Shown piece by piece: positions 27,763 through 27,941 of a DNA stretch of 27,941 nt; the stretch's first letter is position 1, and each line of letters begins with the position of its first letter. This stretch comes from an uncultured Erwinia sp. (GTDB lineage: Bacteria; Pseudomonadota; Gammaproteobacteria; Enterobacterales; Enterobacteriaceae), in assembly GCA_946221915.1 (NCBI GenBank), contig CAMIKG010000058.1, positions 1 through 27,941 on the forward strand, read 5' to 3'. Both the position numbers and the translations under genes were made by a program. The notes below the pieces were generated by a model that saw nothing but the letters and a program-made list of their open reading frames with translations, searched no databases and was not told the origin of the DNA.

Positions 27763-27864
27763 AGGGAACAGGGTCAGCGCAGGAAAGCGTCCCGCGCCAT
27801 GGACGGCGCGGGCCGAGCGGCCGGGATGGCGAAAAGCGACTTTCCGGAGCTGACCCTGTTCCCT
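27763..27864 (-). repeat. Palindromic intergenic element, copy B
   Basis: A 102-bp element, inverted with respect to copy A. Its terminal inverted repeats AGGGAACAGGGTCAGC are perfect over 16 bases. Between them are the same GGAAAG/CTTTCC arms, GGCC hairpin and CCCGCGCC/GGCGCGGG hairpin as in copy A. Two end positions differ from copy A in both arms, so pairing is kept. Confidence 0.8.
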
Positions 27865-27878
27865 GGGCAGAACGCGGG

Positions 27879-27941
27879 ACTAAAAGCGACTCCCCGAACA
27901 AAGGCACCGAACTAAACCCGACTCCCCGAACAAAGACACCG
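27879..27941 (+). repeat. 32-bp tandem repeat, cut by the window end
   Basis: ACTAAAAGCGACTCCCCGAA starts copy 1 (27879-27910). Copy 2 (27911-27941) starts ACTAAACCCGACTCCCCGAA. Both continue CAAAG-CACCG with few differences. The array may go on beyond the window. Confidence 0.75.

Noticed and set aside
27651..27941. CRISPR array
   Set aside because: The octamers are contiguous with no spacers, the 32-bp units abut each other, and no cas gene is in the window.

Overview
The window looks like chromosomal DNA of an enterobacterium, most likely an Erwiniaceae-type organism (Pantoea/Erwinia-like). The genes acs-yjcH-actP, gltP, murQ, aer, yfaZ and a cidA/cidB pair are recognisable from protein sequence and close to their E. 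coli counterparts. The genus is an inference; there is no rRNA or tRNA in the window to anchor it.

Layout. Positions 1-160 hold a C/G-rich inverted repeat. An AraC-family regulator (NimR-like) lies on the minus strand. A small toxin-like islet follows on the plus strand: a SymE-like protein, then an Rpn-family nuclease. The Rpn gene carries a strong internal ribosome binding site and an in-frame start, as expected for an intragenic antitoxin. Next, on the minus strand, is the aerotaxis receptor gene aer with a sigma-28-like promoter. About 13 kb (4.58-17.3 kb) is then filled by three co-directional minus-strand type Va autotransporter genes, called AT1, AT2 and AT3 here. AT1 and AT2 are tandem paralogues that share about 1.77 kb with no difference seen by eye, covering the C-terminal half. 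AT2 is frameshifted exactly at a run of nine G, and the run sits in the passenger domain. One G fewer restores an open frame of 1107 aa, the length of AT1 plus one. AT3 is a longer, diverged relative with a proline-rich linker.

Beyond the adhesin cluster are murQ and gltP (minus), then the acetate operon acs-yjcH-actP (plus), divergent from gltP. yfaZ (minus) follows, then a cidA-cidB holin-like pair (minus) divergent from a LysR regulator (plus). The last 300 bases are repeat-rich: eleven tandem octamers in three blocks, a 102-bp palindromic element that recurs inverted after actP, and the start of a 32-bp tandem repeat cut by the window edge.

How the genes fit together. acs and actP capture and activate acetate, and gltP imports glutamate/aspartate. 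murQ recycles a cell-wall sugar. aer steers swimming by redox state. The autotransporters are probably surface adhesins whose expression and sequence can vary through the G tract and through recombination between AT1 and AT2. The strongest candidates for new biology are the G9 contingency tract, the nested antitoxin-like start in rpn, the EF-hand-like loop shared by the three autotransporters, and the palindromic and octameric repeats near the right end.
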